Of a stretch of 64,000 nucleotides of DNA, positions 50,447 through 63,500 are shown in pieces. Made by a program: the position numbers and the translations under genes. Source of the stretch: Pristionchus mayeri (Eukaryota > Nematoda > Chromadorea > Rhabditida > Neodiplogasteridae). Position 1 is the first letter of the stretch. Every line of letters begins with the position of its first letter. Location: contig BTRK01000002.1 in NCBI GenBank assembly GCA_036245805.1, positions 20,515,067 to 20,579,066 on the forward strand, read 5' to 3'. The notes under the pieces were generated by a model. It saw only the letters and a list, made by a program, of their open reading frames with translations, was not told the DNA's origin and searched no databases.

Positions 50447-51861
50447 TCATTGTTCCCAATCGTAGGGGAATTCCTGCAAGACCGACCCTCTCCTCTCCTC
50501 CACTCTCCTATCCCACCTGCACTCCACAGATGACGATGGCCTCTTTGCACAATGCTGTTATCGCGGCGTAGTCCGGAGTGTCGAAGAATTTGCCCTTAAT
50601 CAACTATAGTTATCTGGAAGCGTGATAGGAGCCAACGTTGTCTAGAATGGGGAAGACTTCCATGAGCTTCCTTGGGCAACCTCCGAACAACTCCTTGTAC
50701 TTCTCCTTCCTGCAGTCTTTCTTCTTCTGACCTACATCCTTCGGATCCTGAATCGACACTGGTTACTGTAGAGCACTAGCCGGGTCATGAGAGGATGGAG
50801 AGTGTTACAGAGATGTTTCTCCACGGGAGATGTCCTCTGATCAACTCGACGACCATGTACAACCACGATTCGATGTCGTCCTTCCTGCACTGCTCCCTCT
50901 GGATGTGACACGCGATGGGCGCGTATTTGACAGTCCCTCAAGGGATAGTAGAGAAGAGTAGAGAAGCTCTCCCTCTACCTCTGAATCCTGCCAGTTTACG
51001 AGGGTTCCTCAGAGTTCCGTCGTCTTTGATGTACTTTCTTGCCATTCCGAAGTCGAGCATGTACACCTAGTGAAGAGATGAGGAGATAGACATCATGCTC
51101 CTTGCCTTTCTCTCCTCTGCGATTATTCGTCTGCCAACAGTGTAGTTAGCGGGTTTGATATCTCGATGGAGGTATCCGATCTGGTGCAGATCCATGATTG
51201 CCTCGAGACACTGAAGAGGGGAGAGAGAGGGGGGGGAGGGGGAGACACACCTGCTGTCCCACTGAGAGTGCAGTACCCATCGAGAATCGACGAAGGGGCG
51301 AGGTCGTTCGTAGATCCTGAGTGGAAGAGAGAGGAGAGAGGGAGGGAGAGGAGAGAGGGAGGGAGAGGAGGAAGGGAATACCTGCAGTGATTTGCCCACC
51401 AGAGTCATCACGAGGTAATTGAAGTTGTGCTTCTGTCCCTTCCCGAATATCTCGCAGAAATGACGAGGCTAAGGATGAGGAATCTCCACTCTTTCACTAT
51501 TCTCCTCCTCTTCTTGCACCCTCTCACTAGACGGGAACTCACTCTTTCTGTTCGATTCAACTCCATGAGTACGACTACTTCCAATTTGAGCATTTGGAGA
51601 GGTTCCGCCATTGATTCCACCTGCTCGATCCATTCGAGGGAGGAAGGGTGGAGATTCACGCACCTTGAGCGCGTGCAATTCATCGTTATCCTTGTCTTTG
51701 ACCATATAAACTGCTCCGAATCCTCCCTCTCCCAATTTCTTCATCACTGCGAATTTGCCTATCTGAGTAAGAGAGGGAATGAAGGAGAAGATGGAATATG
51801 AATGTTGTACCTCCTCCCCTTCCTTCAGTTGTACTAGTTCGCAATTGAGAGGAGCAGCCAT
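50447..51861 (-). CDS. TTBK-like casein kinase 1 family protein kinase
   Basis: Ser/Thr kinase of the greatly expanded nematode CK1/TTBK-like family, often sperm-expressed in C. elegans. Eleven exons: 51861-51811, 51762-51664, 51620-51543, 51468-51382, 51316-51251, 51210-51106, 51066-50979, 50936-50809, 50747-50637, 50594-50517, 50473-50447. The sum is 918 nt, 305 aa, all in phase. Motifs: KKLGEGGFGAVYMVKD, HALKVES, YLVMTLVGKSLQDLR, YLHRDIKPANY, YMLDFGMARKY, RDD-like RKDDIESWLYMVVEL, LPWRNI. It ends with FPYDWEQ; the PYDWE end is common in nematode members. Catalytic Lys, Asp and DFG are all present. The intron after AEERK has a GC donor (AAG|GCAAGG), a canonical GC-AG intron. Confidence 0.93.
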
Positions 51862-52020
51862 GCCGATCGATTGATCGACGACCACTCGAGAAGCAGAGAA
51901 GAGAGGAGAATGGAGAGAGGAAGAGGGCAGGAATTGGATTGTCTGAGAATGAATGCAACCAGATTTATGCAATATCTCCGAACACTCTTTTCATCTCTTC
52001 TTATTTTCCCGTGATAATAT

Positions 52021-54467
52021 CTATGTCATATTATTTATTGAGTCACAAAGCATCTTAAACATATCACAGAATGCTCTACTTTGATTAATACTTCCATTTG
52101 GAGTATCGGATTGAGGAATTGCTTGATATGAGATGTGTGCTTGGAAGATGCCATAGAGACTCCACGAGTGAAGGGAGAGACGATCTCCCTCTGAGATATA
52201 CCAGTAGGAGGGGAGATCATTCGTGCAGTGACTGAATGGAGTGAGTGGGGATGGAGCGAGGAACGGAAACTACCGTATCCCTCGGGGTCTCGCGTCCATC
52301 TTCCCTTTGACTTCGATGCCTGCATAGACACAAGAGGAGCTAAGTGCCCCTGCTAGTGCTTCTATTCTAATCTGGACTTTGTAACCAGGAGGAGACTGAA
52401 AAGGTTAGATGAGAGGAAGGAGTCTTCTTGAACCTCCTACCTTAAATAGATAGGAGCATGTATCGTAATCTGTCTGCATGGTCTTTGTGTTGTGCCCCAC
52501 TGAGATCTTCGTCTTCTGGATGGAATCACGGGCATCGAAGACGAGTAGACATCCATCTGGCTGAATGGAGAAGAGAGGATGAGGGAAGGGGGGGGGGGGA
52601 GGGAACTGACATCTCCTTCACAGTATCTTCCTCCGTATCCTTGAGGACAGAGACAACGACTGCATTCATTGACATCCTGCACTCCTCCATTGTGACAAGT
52701 GATGAGGATTCCCTCGCAGTCGGCTGGAGAGACAATGGAAGGTAGGAAGAAGGAAGGAAGAATACCATAGCACCCGTAGAATGTATTGATCAGAGCAGCA
52801 TCATAGAAGGACGGTAAATGACCTCCCATCGATTTCTGATAGACGGGGTCAGATGAGAGGAGGGTAGGCTGTCCATTTGATGAGAACCTGAGAAATGATG
52901 AGAAGTGGTGAGGGGAGAAGTGGAGTACAATGTATCTGAGTAGTGGAGGAGACTGCCGTATTCATACGGTATTCCGAGTGTGGAAGAGGTCGAATACTTC
53001 TCGAAGTCGTGTTCTGATCCAGGCTACGAGTTCAATGAAGGATATCAGGATGGATGGGAATATCCAACCATTATGTTCTCACTGAGAACAGTAACGTATG
53101 AATCTCGATCGTCTCTTGATTGAGTGTGAAATACTCCCAAAAGATGTTCCACTTCATGGATTACTGTACCCAACTGAAATTGATAATCACATTATTCCCA
53201 CCTTTTTATTATTGGTTGGTTAAATAATACTATATAACAAGCCTTCTGCAAGAATTAAGGAAATTGAGATACCACCAGATCAAATTAAATGCCACACTTT
53301 TCGTTGAAACTTAGTTTATTGATATTATTGTGGGTCGGAACAAGACATATCAACCTTTTTTTATTCCCTACTAAATCGATATTCTAGAGCAAGAGATTTG
53401 GAAAATGGTAGATATTCCTCAACATATTTTGATCGTAGCATCCAACGGTGAAAAAATATCGTGTGGGGATATACATTTTTCTCTCAATAAAATGCGATTG
53501 AGTTGAGTTATAATATGCAGAAGCGATAGGTAAAAAAATCGAGAAGATGCAAATTTGACCAAATCATGTTGATAAGTCGTGTTCCGATCACAAAATAGTA
53601 TAGGTATACTAAGTTTCAATGAGATTTATGAAACTGAATATTTTTTGTGGAATATATTCCCTCATTAAGACAATGAAGCACGTCTCCATTTTTAACGGGA
53701 ATGAACTTACAGACTTGCATGAATCTGCCAGACTCATCGTCTGATCTCCACCAACTCTCCCTACTGTAGATGAACAGCCCTCGTTCGCGTAGATGGAGAC
53801 TCTGTTGAATAGCTGAATTGGAGTGAGTGACTCACTTCCCAGACCTGTCCTTCCCCTTGCCGTCTTCAATTAATCGAACACAAGTGAGATTCTGCCAGTG
53901 ATGGATGGCATTGTGGAGAGTCTCCCTTACATGGTCACCTGACTTCAACTCCTTTGAGTAGCATGAACCTATATACTAACTGATGTTGTATATGGAATAG
54001 GGTATGGGATCCCTTCCCCAAGAAGAAGCCAGATGAGTCACTGCTTGTCGAGTGGATCGATGCCCACTCTTGTGAGTGGAAATGAGCGACGTTAGTTGTT
54101 CACTTCGAGATTGATTAAGGATAGAAGAAGGATAATGATTACTCAGTCAGTTGAATATCTCCTTCGAAGAGTGAACTAGTGAGACCGCCTATTCGGTTGG
54201 TTCGTGATATCTCACTTTCCAGCATATCTGAGTGCATCGGCTGTAATCAAGATTCCATTTCTTGATTAGTGACCCTCTGACTTCTCTGAGCAAAGGTTGA
54301 CGACTGGGATCGAAGTCAGTATCCCATTTGGCCATCTCATCTTGGAATCGAGATAAACGAAGTCTCTGAAGAGTTAAAAATGGGATATTGAAAACGAGAA
54401 GCGAACTAACTGGATTGGCGATGACAGAAAATACTAAGCAGGAGATGTGGACTGAGATTCGTGCCAT
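52021..54467 (-). CDS. Astacin-family zinc metalloprotease (NAS type) with EGF and CUB
   Basis: Secreted protease. The N-terminal exon encodes MARISVHISCLVFSVIA, a signal peptide, then a prodomain with LFEGDIQLTE. Catalytic exons: WGRDPIPYSIYN; a helix HVRETLHNAIHHW; ANEGCSSTVGRVGGDQTMSL; then the zinc motif at about 53172-53105, IHEVEHLLGVFHTQSRDDRD; and the Met-turn region YEYGSLLHYS. Then come an EGF-like module (CHNGGVQDVNECSRCLCPQG, then YGGRYC, about 52720-52615) and a CUB domain ending at the stop at 52021. The three zinc His and catalytic Glu are intact, but the residue after the third His is Thr instead of the usual Glu. The 53.2-53.7 kb intron is the longest. C. elegans has about 40 NAS genes; I cannot assign which. 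Confidence 0.88.
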
Positions 54468-54817
54468 TTTCTACGTTCCATCATCTCATCACCCTCACTT
54501 TTATCCCTTTATGGAAACAGCTGAGTAAAGAGAGGCAAGGAGTATGAGATGAAGAGTATAGTGAGAGCCATCAAAGCAATCAGAAGGGAACAATGAGGGA
54601 TGACCCCATTCATCACTTCCATCTCAATCCGCAGTTCAACTAGGAAAGGACAAAGGAGGGAGGGAAAAGCCGTGGGCGGTTCTCATTCGACTGCTCGCGG
54701 TTCAATGTCACATTGTAAGGGGAAGAAGAGGGAGCAGCGAGAGACGATAACTTATCCTTTATTCTACATCTATCAATTGTACAGATAAGATGACAAGATG
54801 GTATGGAATGGTACTGC
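54468..54817. other. Intergenic, collagen 3' end to astacin start
   Basis: This is 350 bp between two minus-strand genes, and contains the astacin promoter and collagen 3' UTR. No gene is seen. Confidence 0.6.
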
Positions 54818-55921
54818 TTAATAGCCAGGGGCGGTTCTGGGGGGAGGGCAGTGGTCGCATCCTCCTCCGGGTCCAGATGCTCCGATCTCTCCAGTCTCTC
54901 CATCAGCTCCCTTCTGTCCGGGTTGTCCATCACGGCCAGCATCTCCAGAAGGTCCCTGAGGTCCATCACGGCCGGGCTTGCCAGGCTGTCCAGACTCTCC
55001 ATCGGGACCAGGAGCACCGGGAGGACCGGGAGGACCAGGTCTTCCAGCGGGGACGGCAACCTCCTCAACAACACCATCAGCTCCCTTCTCTCCGGCCTTT
55101 CCGGGCTGTCCGTCGGCTCCAGCAGGTCCCTGAGGTCCGGGCTGTCCGGGCTGTCCAGGGGTTCCGTCGGGTCCGGGGAATCCATCCTGTCCGTTGTTTC
55201 CGTTGGGTCCCTTGGGTCCGGGGTTTCCGGGAGGTCCGGGGGGTCCAGCGGGGCAGTCGAAGCAGAAGTCTTCGGGGTTGGGCTGGGCATCGGCAGCAGC
55301 ATCCTCTCCATTGACTCCATTGTTTCCGGGGTGTCCATCCTTTCCATCGGGTCCATCGGGACCAGGGGGTCCGGGGGGACCAGCCAGACCAGACTTGCAG
55401 CTGCAGCAAGATCCCTGCTGCTCGGCGGGGGCTGCGTGCACGGGCTCGTCATAAGCGGGCTGGGGGGCGGGGGGAGAGACGACGGGGGCAGACTCGCCGT
55501 AGCCAGCCTGTCTCTTCTCGATGCGACCTCGCACTCCCTTCAGCGTCTGCAGACGTTCGTACTGGTCGAAGAGACCAGAGGTGCGATGCTTGCAGAAATC
55601 AACCTGAAGAGGGTACTGTATGAGTACGGTACGGTAGCCTACGGTAGGACAAGAGAAGACTACGAAGGCATTGATGAGGACAGTACCTCGGTCTGGAGGG
55701 AAGACTGCACGTGCTGCATGTAGTTGTAGATGGAGGGGATGGCAATGATTGCGGTGAGAGTGGCCACGGTCCTGAAGGGAAGAAGTGAGGATACGGTAGG
55801 GAAGGAGAATCGATAGAGAGGGAGTACGGTAAGAGACTCACGAGATGGAGATTCCGAAGAAGGCGATTCTTCGGAGGGATTCCGCCTCACGGACCATTGT
55901 CTTCTCATCGGTTCTCTCCAT
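54818..55921 (-). CDS. Cuticle collagen
   Basis: Structural protein of the nematode cuticle. Three phased exons: 55921-55842, 55771-55687, 55603-54818. The sum is 951 nt, 316 aa. The N-terminus has the nematode col signature: cytosolic [18 protein letters not shown], a hydrophobic signal-anchor ([20 protein letters not shown]), then homology box A and a subtilisin/furin site RGRIEKR. A CCSCK Cys cluster precedes interrupted Gly-X-Y blocks (for example [16 protein letters not shown]), with CFDC and CDHC cysteines at the breaks for trimer cross-linking. Long open frames on the opposite strand (up to 306 codons) are artefacts of the G-P repeats. Confidence 0.96.
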
Positions 55922-57577
55922 TGCAAAGGACGATGCGATGATGAGAGAAGGGGGGCCGTCCCTCCTTTTATACCCACGACTAGGATGAAGGACATACAAA
56001 AAAGAGAGGAACGAAGAAGGAGAGAAGTGTGAACGGAGAGAAGAAAGAAGAGGTTGTAATGGACCTTGAGGGGATGAACTCACGAGAGTTAGATGAAGAT
56101 ACTCATCTAAGAGAGAAAGAGAAAAGGACGAAGGACAATCAACGAGAGTTCACAACCAACTCAATCACTTTGGCAGTAGGCGATGATGGCAGAAAGGGAA
56201 AGGAGGGCAGGAACGGCCTTTCGAGCTGAGTCCATGGATTGGCGTGATAGGATTGGTCACAATGACCACTCACTACTCATTCTCATCATTTTTCAAACTA
56301 ATAAGTTAGTGAGGCATTCAACAACAATTTCTCAATATTAATACAATTTTTGACAACAATTGGAAGCAACAATTTCAAAATAGGTCTCTTTATGTCAAGT
56401 TACGTTCTGGTAATTCGCTTGATTCTCCGATTTTAAGTCTCCACGAATAAAAATATAACACAAATGGCATCCAAACTGGCGAGGATCGGAGCGATCTAGG
56501 CTCTGAAGAATCAGAACATTCTTTTTGAGATTTTTAAACTAAAAATATATTTTTTTTATATTTATTTTTTTTTATTTTTACTTATTGTTGTGCTAATTGT
56601 TGATGTCGTATAAACGTTATTCTTACATAAATGTCGCATACCCCCCAAGTCTTTATGGTGTTGTGGGTAAACCTCGTCTCGTCGGATACGATAGGGGCTC
56701 TAAGGAAAAGCCGGAAAAGTATGTTTTTTTTCTTCTGTTTTGGTGATTACCAATTTCGCAGTGATATCCTTCTTCCTCCTTTCTGACCATCGCCTTCTGT
56801 CTTATCTTTGTCTTCTCACTCTTATCACCTTGTGCCTCACTTGAATGTTTCCGTGCTCCCTCAAATGATTCAGCGCTTCCAGCTGTTTTTTTTAACTCTT
56901 TTAGCGTGTTCTTACCTACTCAAACTCACGAGAGAAGTGTGTAATGCGTGAGACTAGTCGTTGTCTTCTGAACATGATGGAGACCTTCTCTTCCATCTCT
57001 CCCTCTCTCTCTTCTTCCTTCTCTCTGTTCAGTTGTTGACTACTCTCCCTCCTCTTGTACCTTCCTACAGTCATCGATTCTCTTGCTCTCTTTCAATTCC
57101 CTATCTTTCCATATCAGTGATAGTCGATCACAGCTTATCGCACTCTTCTCCATTCGATGTCTCCGTTTTCTCCGTCTATACTCCCTCCTGCCACCCTCCT
57201 CCTTTCTCTTCCTTTTTATTTTGTCCTCAACAATGATCCATGCCCTTTCTTCCCTCCGTTCCATGATCGTTGCGCTCTTCAAATTCAGTTTCATCTGAGC
57301 ATATTTAGTTTATTATTGAGTATTTCGTGGGAACAGCCCCATCCCTCTTCCTCCCTCCCTTCTCATTTTTCCTTTCCATCACTCACTAACTTGCCCCGTC
57401 TATTTTTCTTTGTATCTCGGGTCTTGACGTTATTTCATTCTTTGGTATTTTAAATTTTTTTCTCTGATGTTTGCAATCAATTGCGGAATATTAACGACGT
57501 TCCTTAGTATTCAATAAAACAGTTACGCCTTCAATGCCATTTTCTCTCTTTCCCAAATATAAGCTTCTTTCAAGGGT
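55922..57577. promoter_or_regulatory. Divergent intergenic region between collagen and pld-1
   Basis: This 1.66 kb separates two divergent start codons. 56.3-56.7 kb is AT-rich; 56.9-57.4 kb is TC-rich. No gene is supported. It must hold both promoters. Confidence 0.5.
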
Positions 57578-60500
57578 ATGAACACTGCGGAAGGAACAGC
57601 AGAAGAAGCAGAGAAAGAGGAGAGAAACGGAGATGTGATTGAGATTCCCCTTAATGAGGTTAGATAGAAAGAGATTAGCTATGAAGGAGTAAAGCACGAA
57701 TGTTGCCAAGTAATTCAAATAGGTAATTCGAGGAAATGGAATAGGAAGTGGTTGGAGTTTGATTGATCTCCTCTTGTATGGAATGATTTCCGGATTGCAG
57801 AATGGGTCAGTGGATGGATACTCATCGGGCGAGGAGATACTCTACTGTGATTGCATCGCAGCAGCTCTCTCCCAATCACTCCCTGGCACTCCTGGTCGGA
57901 AGGGTCAGCAATACGCTTGGCCAAACCATTCCGCATACCCATTCGCTACGTCCTCTCCCTACTCTGATTTAGCAGTATGCGAGGGAGAGGCATGTATCGA
58001 TTCGTTACGCAGCATCGTTTGGCCAATCGTAGTGAGGAGTAGAGTTGGAAGATAGGGAATCATCTCTTGATTCTGCACTCTGCTGGTCGATCTTTGAGGA
58101 GAGGGAAGAGGGAGAGGAAAGGAGAGTTGAGTAGAGAATGAGAAGGACGAAGAGATGGATTACCATCCTCGTGTTGGTTGATGAATGGAGGAGGATATGA
58201 GTGAATAGGGATGATGAGGATGAGGAGGATGAAGGGGAGGGGGACAGTCTTGGAGCAAAACTATCTACATCCTCGTTTCCGCAATTCCCACTGCTGGAAA
58301 TGGACCCTCTGTAGGGAAGTGCGGGGGAGGGGGATGGAAATAACTCTGCCATCGCTTACAAGGAGATAGAGAGAGTAAGGGGCGAGCATATGATTGATTG
58401 AGTCTCTTCCAGGAATCATTCCTTACACCTCTGTGTATGAATCTCAGACGGAAGCTCGCAAGAGGGGATACTGGATTCCCGGAGTGCCCGTCAATGCCAA
58501 GATCTCCAAAGTTGAGAAGAACACTGATCGAATTCATTTCATCAATCTCTACTGGCGAGTATCTAAAGTATTACTTCTCTTTGATAGCCACGAATCCTCT
58601 CGAAAGGAATTCAACATCTGCTCGGTTCTTAGGTTATCTACTCATATTTGAGTATTCGAAAATATTGATTGTAATTTGAATAAGAGACAACCTATTCTAT
58701 TAGGTCTTCGTTGAAAATGGAGTAGTGAATAATAATTTGCTCTTTAGGTACACAATAGATCTGGAGCACGGTCCCTACAAATGGAGTGTCCGAAGGAATT
58801 TCAAGGACTTCACCATGCTCAATAATCGATTGCGAGCCCATCGAGCAGCAGAGAGACTGCGAGCTCCCATGAGGAGGTGAGGGAGGGAAGGAGAGTAGTG
58901 AGAACTTCCTTTCGAGTGACATCCATACCATCCTTTTACGTTGATTGCGTTCTAAATATCTCACTCTGAATCCCATGCAAACCCACTTACACTTCACGAT
59001 CAGATATCATTCGACTACTCGACGGTAAGAGAAAGAGATGATGTATTGAGAAGATTGTCGATATTGCTTAATCTTAAGAGTGATGAGAGCTGTCCATGAG
59101 CAACCAGTCTGGGGATTGAGTAAAGTTGCTTAGGTTGCGGAAAATGAAATTTAATTCATTTAAAAATGTTTTTTTTGTGGATTTGTAAGGTTGTTGCAAA
59201 AGCATGCGATTATTCGAATCATTTAGTAGTACTTGTCCCTTGGAAATATGCATGCTGCTTCATCCACCATTTTCGGCTTCGGAATGTGATACTTTCAATA
59301 AGGACAGCGATATAATCATTGGTCGATCCCAGTTATTGATTTTGCTGGAATTTGTGCGTCATTTTGGATCCGAGTTTACCGTAATTTCTTGCGTAGATTG
59401 CAAGATTGGTTTGGTTGAAATATGCGAATAAATATTAAAGTTAAAGTATACCCCTTTAGAAACAATACTAGCTTGATTGTGCCTTTAGGTTTGAAAATCA
59501 AAGTTAGGACACAAAAACTCTGCAAGACTGCATAACTTATGGAGAGTGCTCATCATTGAACCGGAAGCTTGAGTAATGAGTGATAGCTAGTGCTTATCTG
59601 ATCCCTCCATTACATATTCCCTTATCTAAGCTTGATGTGTTCCAGACTTCGACATCCGAGGAGGTGAGGTAGATTATATGGTAGATCTGAGTGAGTAGTA
59701 CCACTGAGCACAGTTGTGGATGCGCACTCATATGATGAGATGGAGAAGACATTCAAGTGAACACACAACTATATAGTTTTTGAGTGACCATATGCGTTTT
59801 TTACGAGTATTAGAAGGGATGAAAACCCCTGTAGACCCCTCATAGGGGTTTGCAACCGTTGAATTCCTTCTAAAAACGACAAAATAGTGTGTTCATCTGA
59901 ATTTTTTCTAGGCCTCATCATATCACCCCCCCCCCCCCCCATTTTCCCCATTCGAATGCAGTGTTGTCACTGATTGGTTCAGTTGTGATGTGTGGAAAAC
60001 TGTGATGATTAAAGTTACCAGCCGATGACGAAATCCCCATCCAAAGGTTATATGTGGTGCTAGAGCGCCGCGTGTGTGCAAGTGAAAAAGCGTGGCAACT
60101 TCAGCCTGATCCTTTCTGGCCATCCCCTAAGGCTATTATTCATTTTTTTTGTGGATTCTTTCACAGCGCATCGTCTCTCCGATGGAAAGTTAATGGTAGG
60201 GGTGAATTTGGTCGTCGGCTGGTAACTTGAAGTAGCATGTTCTTCCTGTTCGAGATGACACTTAGTCTCCTGCTAGAGTGGAGGAGGGAGGGAAGGGGGA
60301 TGCATTGCAGGGCTCAAGAGAGAGTGGACGAACTGCTCGAGAACGTGGGACTGGACTTAGTCCCCGATCACAAGGAGGACTGTCCCTACTACAAGAAAGA
60401 ACGAGCAGCCAGGAAAGAGAAGGTACTCTCCCTATCCACGAGCAATGCGAGGGGGCTATGCCTCTTTGCTCTTGCCTGAAGCACACTGATAGACGGTGCT

Positions 60501-63500
60501 CACTTGCAGCACTAAAGTGCTATCGTAAATTGAACGTGGTGGAACAATAGTCCAGGGTGTGATGAGAGGAGGACACGTAGATCTTGAATCGAAGATGAAT
60601 GCATTAAATGGGTAGCTTCACATATCATATTTTAGATTGAAATACTGGAGAGAGAAATGGATGCATTCCAATTGAACGGAGAAGAGAAGGAAAAGGCGAA
60701 GAGGGCTCCTCTCGCAATGCAGGAAAGTGTGAAGGAAGAGCAGTGGAACAAGAGCATCGAACAGGCAGTTCAATGTGAGTGAGGAGAGGGGAAGAGTGAG
60801 GAGGAGGAGAGAGAGAGGTGCTTGCAGCGGGTATTCTATCGGAAGAGGAAGGAGGAGGGAAGGGAGAGGAAGGAGAAGCGAAGAAGAGCAAAGTGCAGAA
60901 GAGACGGAGGATGGCTCATCACTTGCCTCACTTGCCCCTCATTCCGGAGGGTATGGTATCGGACCATGAGCAGAGAAGGGTTGGTAGTCCATTGGAGGGA
61001 AGAGCAAGGGAAAGGAGTCGAGTCATTGCAGCAAGAGATGGAGAACTGGCTGCAGATGGTCCTCCATATCCCCATGGATAGAAATCATCACGAGACGGTC
61101 AGCTTATTCTCACCATCCACCATCCCATTCCTATAGCACTGTATTAGGAAGGACTGGTCCAATTGAAGATACTCATTTACGAATACACCATTGTAGGCCG
61201 AATTTCTGGAAGTGAGTCGATTTTCTTTCGTGAATGACCTGGGAGGAAAATCGATCGAAGGATTCGTGAAGAAAAGACCTGGTCAGATTTCACATCTTTT
61301 GATTTAACATGTTTAACTTATTCTGATTGATTAAGAATAAATAGGGGAAAGATCTCGATTGACGACATGTGATTAAGGGGGAGCTCGAGTGCTCGTCTCA
61401 TGGAAACAGTGCTGTGTACGGTATATGGTCCCCTGGTCGAAGAGGTGAACTCCCTCCTTCTTCAGAGGGCCAGATTGTGGATGAGAATGGATGTGATTGA
61501 GATGGTTGATGGTTCGTGACTCTTTCGTTGCATACATGGATCCTCGCACAGAGGAGATCAGACTAGTGCTACTCATGGACAAGGACTTCCAAGTGATGGT
61601 CAGTGGGGAGAGAGAGGGGGGAGGGAAGGAAGGATTGCAGGCAGGGGGGAAGGAAGTGTACGGCATACCCGAGGGACTCGTCATCATGAACACCCAACAG
61701 TCAGTCCATTATATCACTTATCACTCCTTCCTATCAGTTGTGGAACTGGCTACTACTGTACCTCAAACCGTAAGCTTATTCGACCCAAAGCAGTTAATGA
61801 GCCGAAATTTTAGGAACAAGTTATCAAGCGTGGTAAAATGATATTTGTAAATGGAATATTAGAGCGAGATGGATGATTGCAGTGAACTGCAGTTGAAGTG
61901 TCGACGAGTAGTCGACACTCTGGAGTACAAGAGAGTCATCGAAGCTGCCATGGCTGCCCACTCGGGGGTGAGAGAGATTGTAATATATCCGAAGTAGATC
62001 ATTAGAATAGTCGGCACGATCTAATCGATGTATCTAATTGAGTGAATGATTAATGGAGTAATCAGGCGATCTGGCTGGAACCCCATCGATTCGGATCGAC
62101 GTATCCCGTGAGAGAGAAGAGCTACGTGAAGTGGTTCGTGGATGCACGACCATTCATGTCACAAGCAGCTGATATGATGGAACTGGCGAGGGAGGAGATA
62201 TTCATCGCCGATTGGTGGCTGAGTCCAGAGGTGAGAGCGAAGAGAGAGAGAGCGAGAAAAGGGGAAAGAGGAAGGAGATAATGATAGTTAGTTGTAGATC
62301 TACATGAAGAGACCAGCAACAGAAGGAACGAAGTGGAGACTAGATCAGATATTGAAGAGGAAGGCAGAACAAGGAGTGAAGGTGAGTGGAGGAGTGGGAG
62401 GGGAGGGAAGAGAGGGGGAAGGGGTGGGAGGAGGAGAGGGTGCAGAGAGGGGCTCTTGCAGATCTTCGTGCTTATGTACAAAGAGATGGAAATGGCGCTG
62501 GGATTGAATTCGATATACACGAAGAAGACTCTCCAGGCACTCCATCCCAATATCAAGGTTCGTAGTAGGGAGAGGGTTTCTCTCTCTTTGTCTCTGCAGG
62601 TGATGCGTCATCCCGACCACAATCTGTCGAATGGGACCTTCTTCTGGGCCCATCACGAGAAGCTGATAGTAGTGGACCAATTGGTGGCATTCGTGGGTGG
62701 AGTCGATCTATGCTTCGGAAGGTGAGGAAGGAGGGAAGATGGAGTGACTCTCTCTCTCTCCTCAGATGGGATGATCACGAGCATCTTCTCACTGATCTGG
62801 GATCAGTTCAATTCGCGGGTAATCATGCCCTGACTGCCCCTGCATCGAGTGACTTCGGCCTGGTCAGTCGAGTATCCCCTCTCTCCTCTGATTGAGGGGA
62901 TGGATTTCAGTTGCGAGGGATGCGTCAATTGGCATCTGCCCCCCTCACTCTCTCCCCTCTCGGATTGGAAGAACACGAGGAGGTGCATGCATTCCATACA
63001 TTCGTTTAGTTCCGTAATATTTTAGTAATATTATTTTATAGGTACCAAAGGGAGACTCAGCTGTGATAGCGAGGAACGAGGAGACAGAGAGAGGAAAAGG
63101 AGGAGGAGGAAGAGAAGAGGTGGATGAAATCGATGGAACTGCCCACTCTATTACAAAAATAACTGTGAGTGTGGATGGTTTGGATGGGTAGGGAGAGAGA
63201 AGTATTGGTGGTATAGATCACGGATGTGGAAGGAGTGAAGAGAGACCCCGTCGAATACGAGGAGAAGGTGGAAGAGGAAATTGTGTACACTGAGAAGGGA
63301 ACCAATCGACCTATTGTCACCATACTCAAGAAGAGTTAGTCCATCCTTTCCTATCTACTCCTTCTTCGTCCTCGTCTCGTCTCTTTGATTCGATTCTCTT
63401 CTCAGCTCGTCGTGCGAAGAGTGCTTCTTCCGCTTCTTCGACAAAGGAAGAAACGAGTGAGAAGGAGAGGGAGAGACCATCCACCACTCTCAATGATGAG

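Noticed and set aside
50610..50747. Earlier stop for the TTBK-like kinase (…GSYHASR)
   Set aside because: A 42-nt intron and two further phased exons restore KFFDTPDYAAI and the family-typical PYDWE end.
54790..55723. Plus-strand open frames up to 306 codons, rich in Ser, Leu, Gly and Arg
   Set aside because: They are exact antisense of the Gly-X-Y collagen exon; codon-biased repeats create long open antisense frames.
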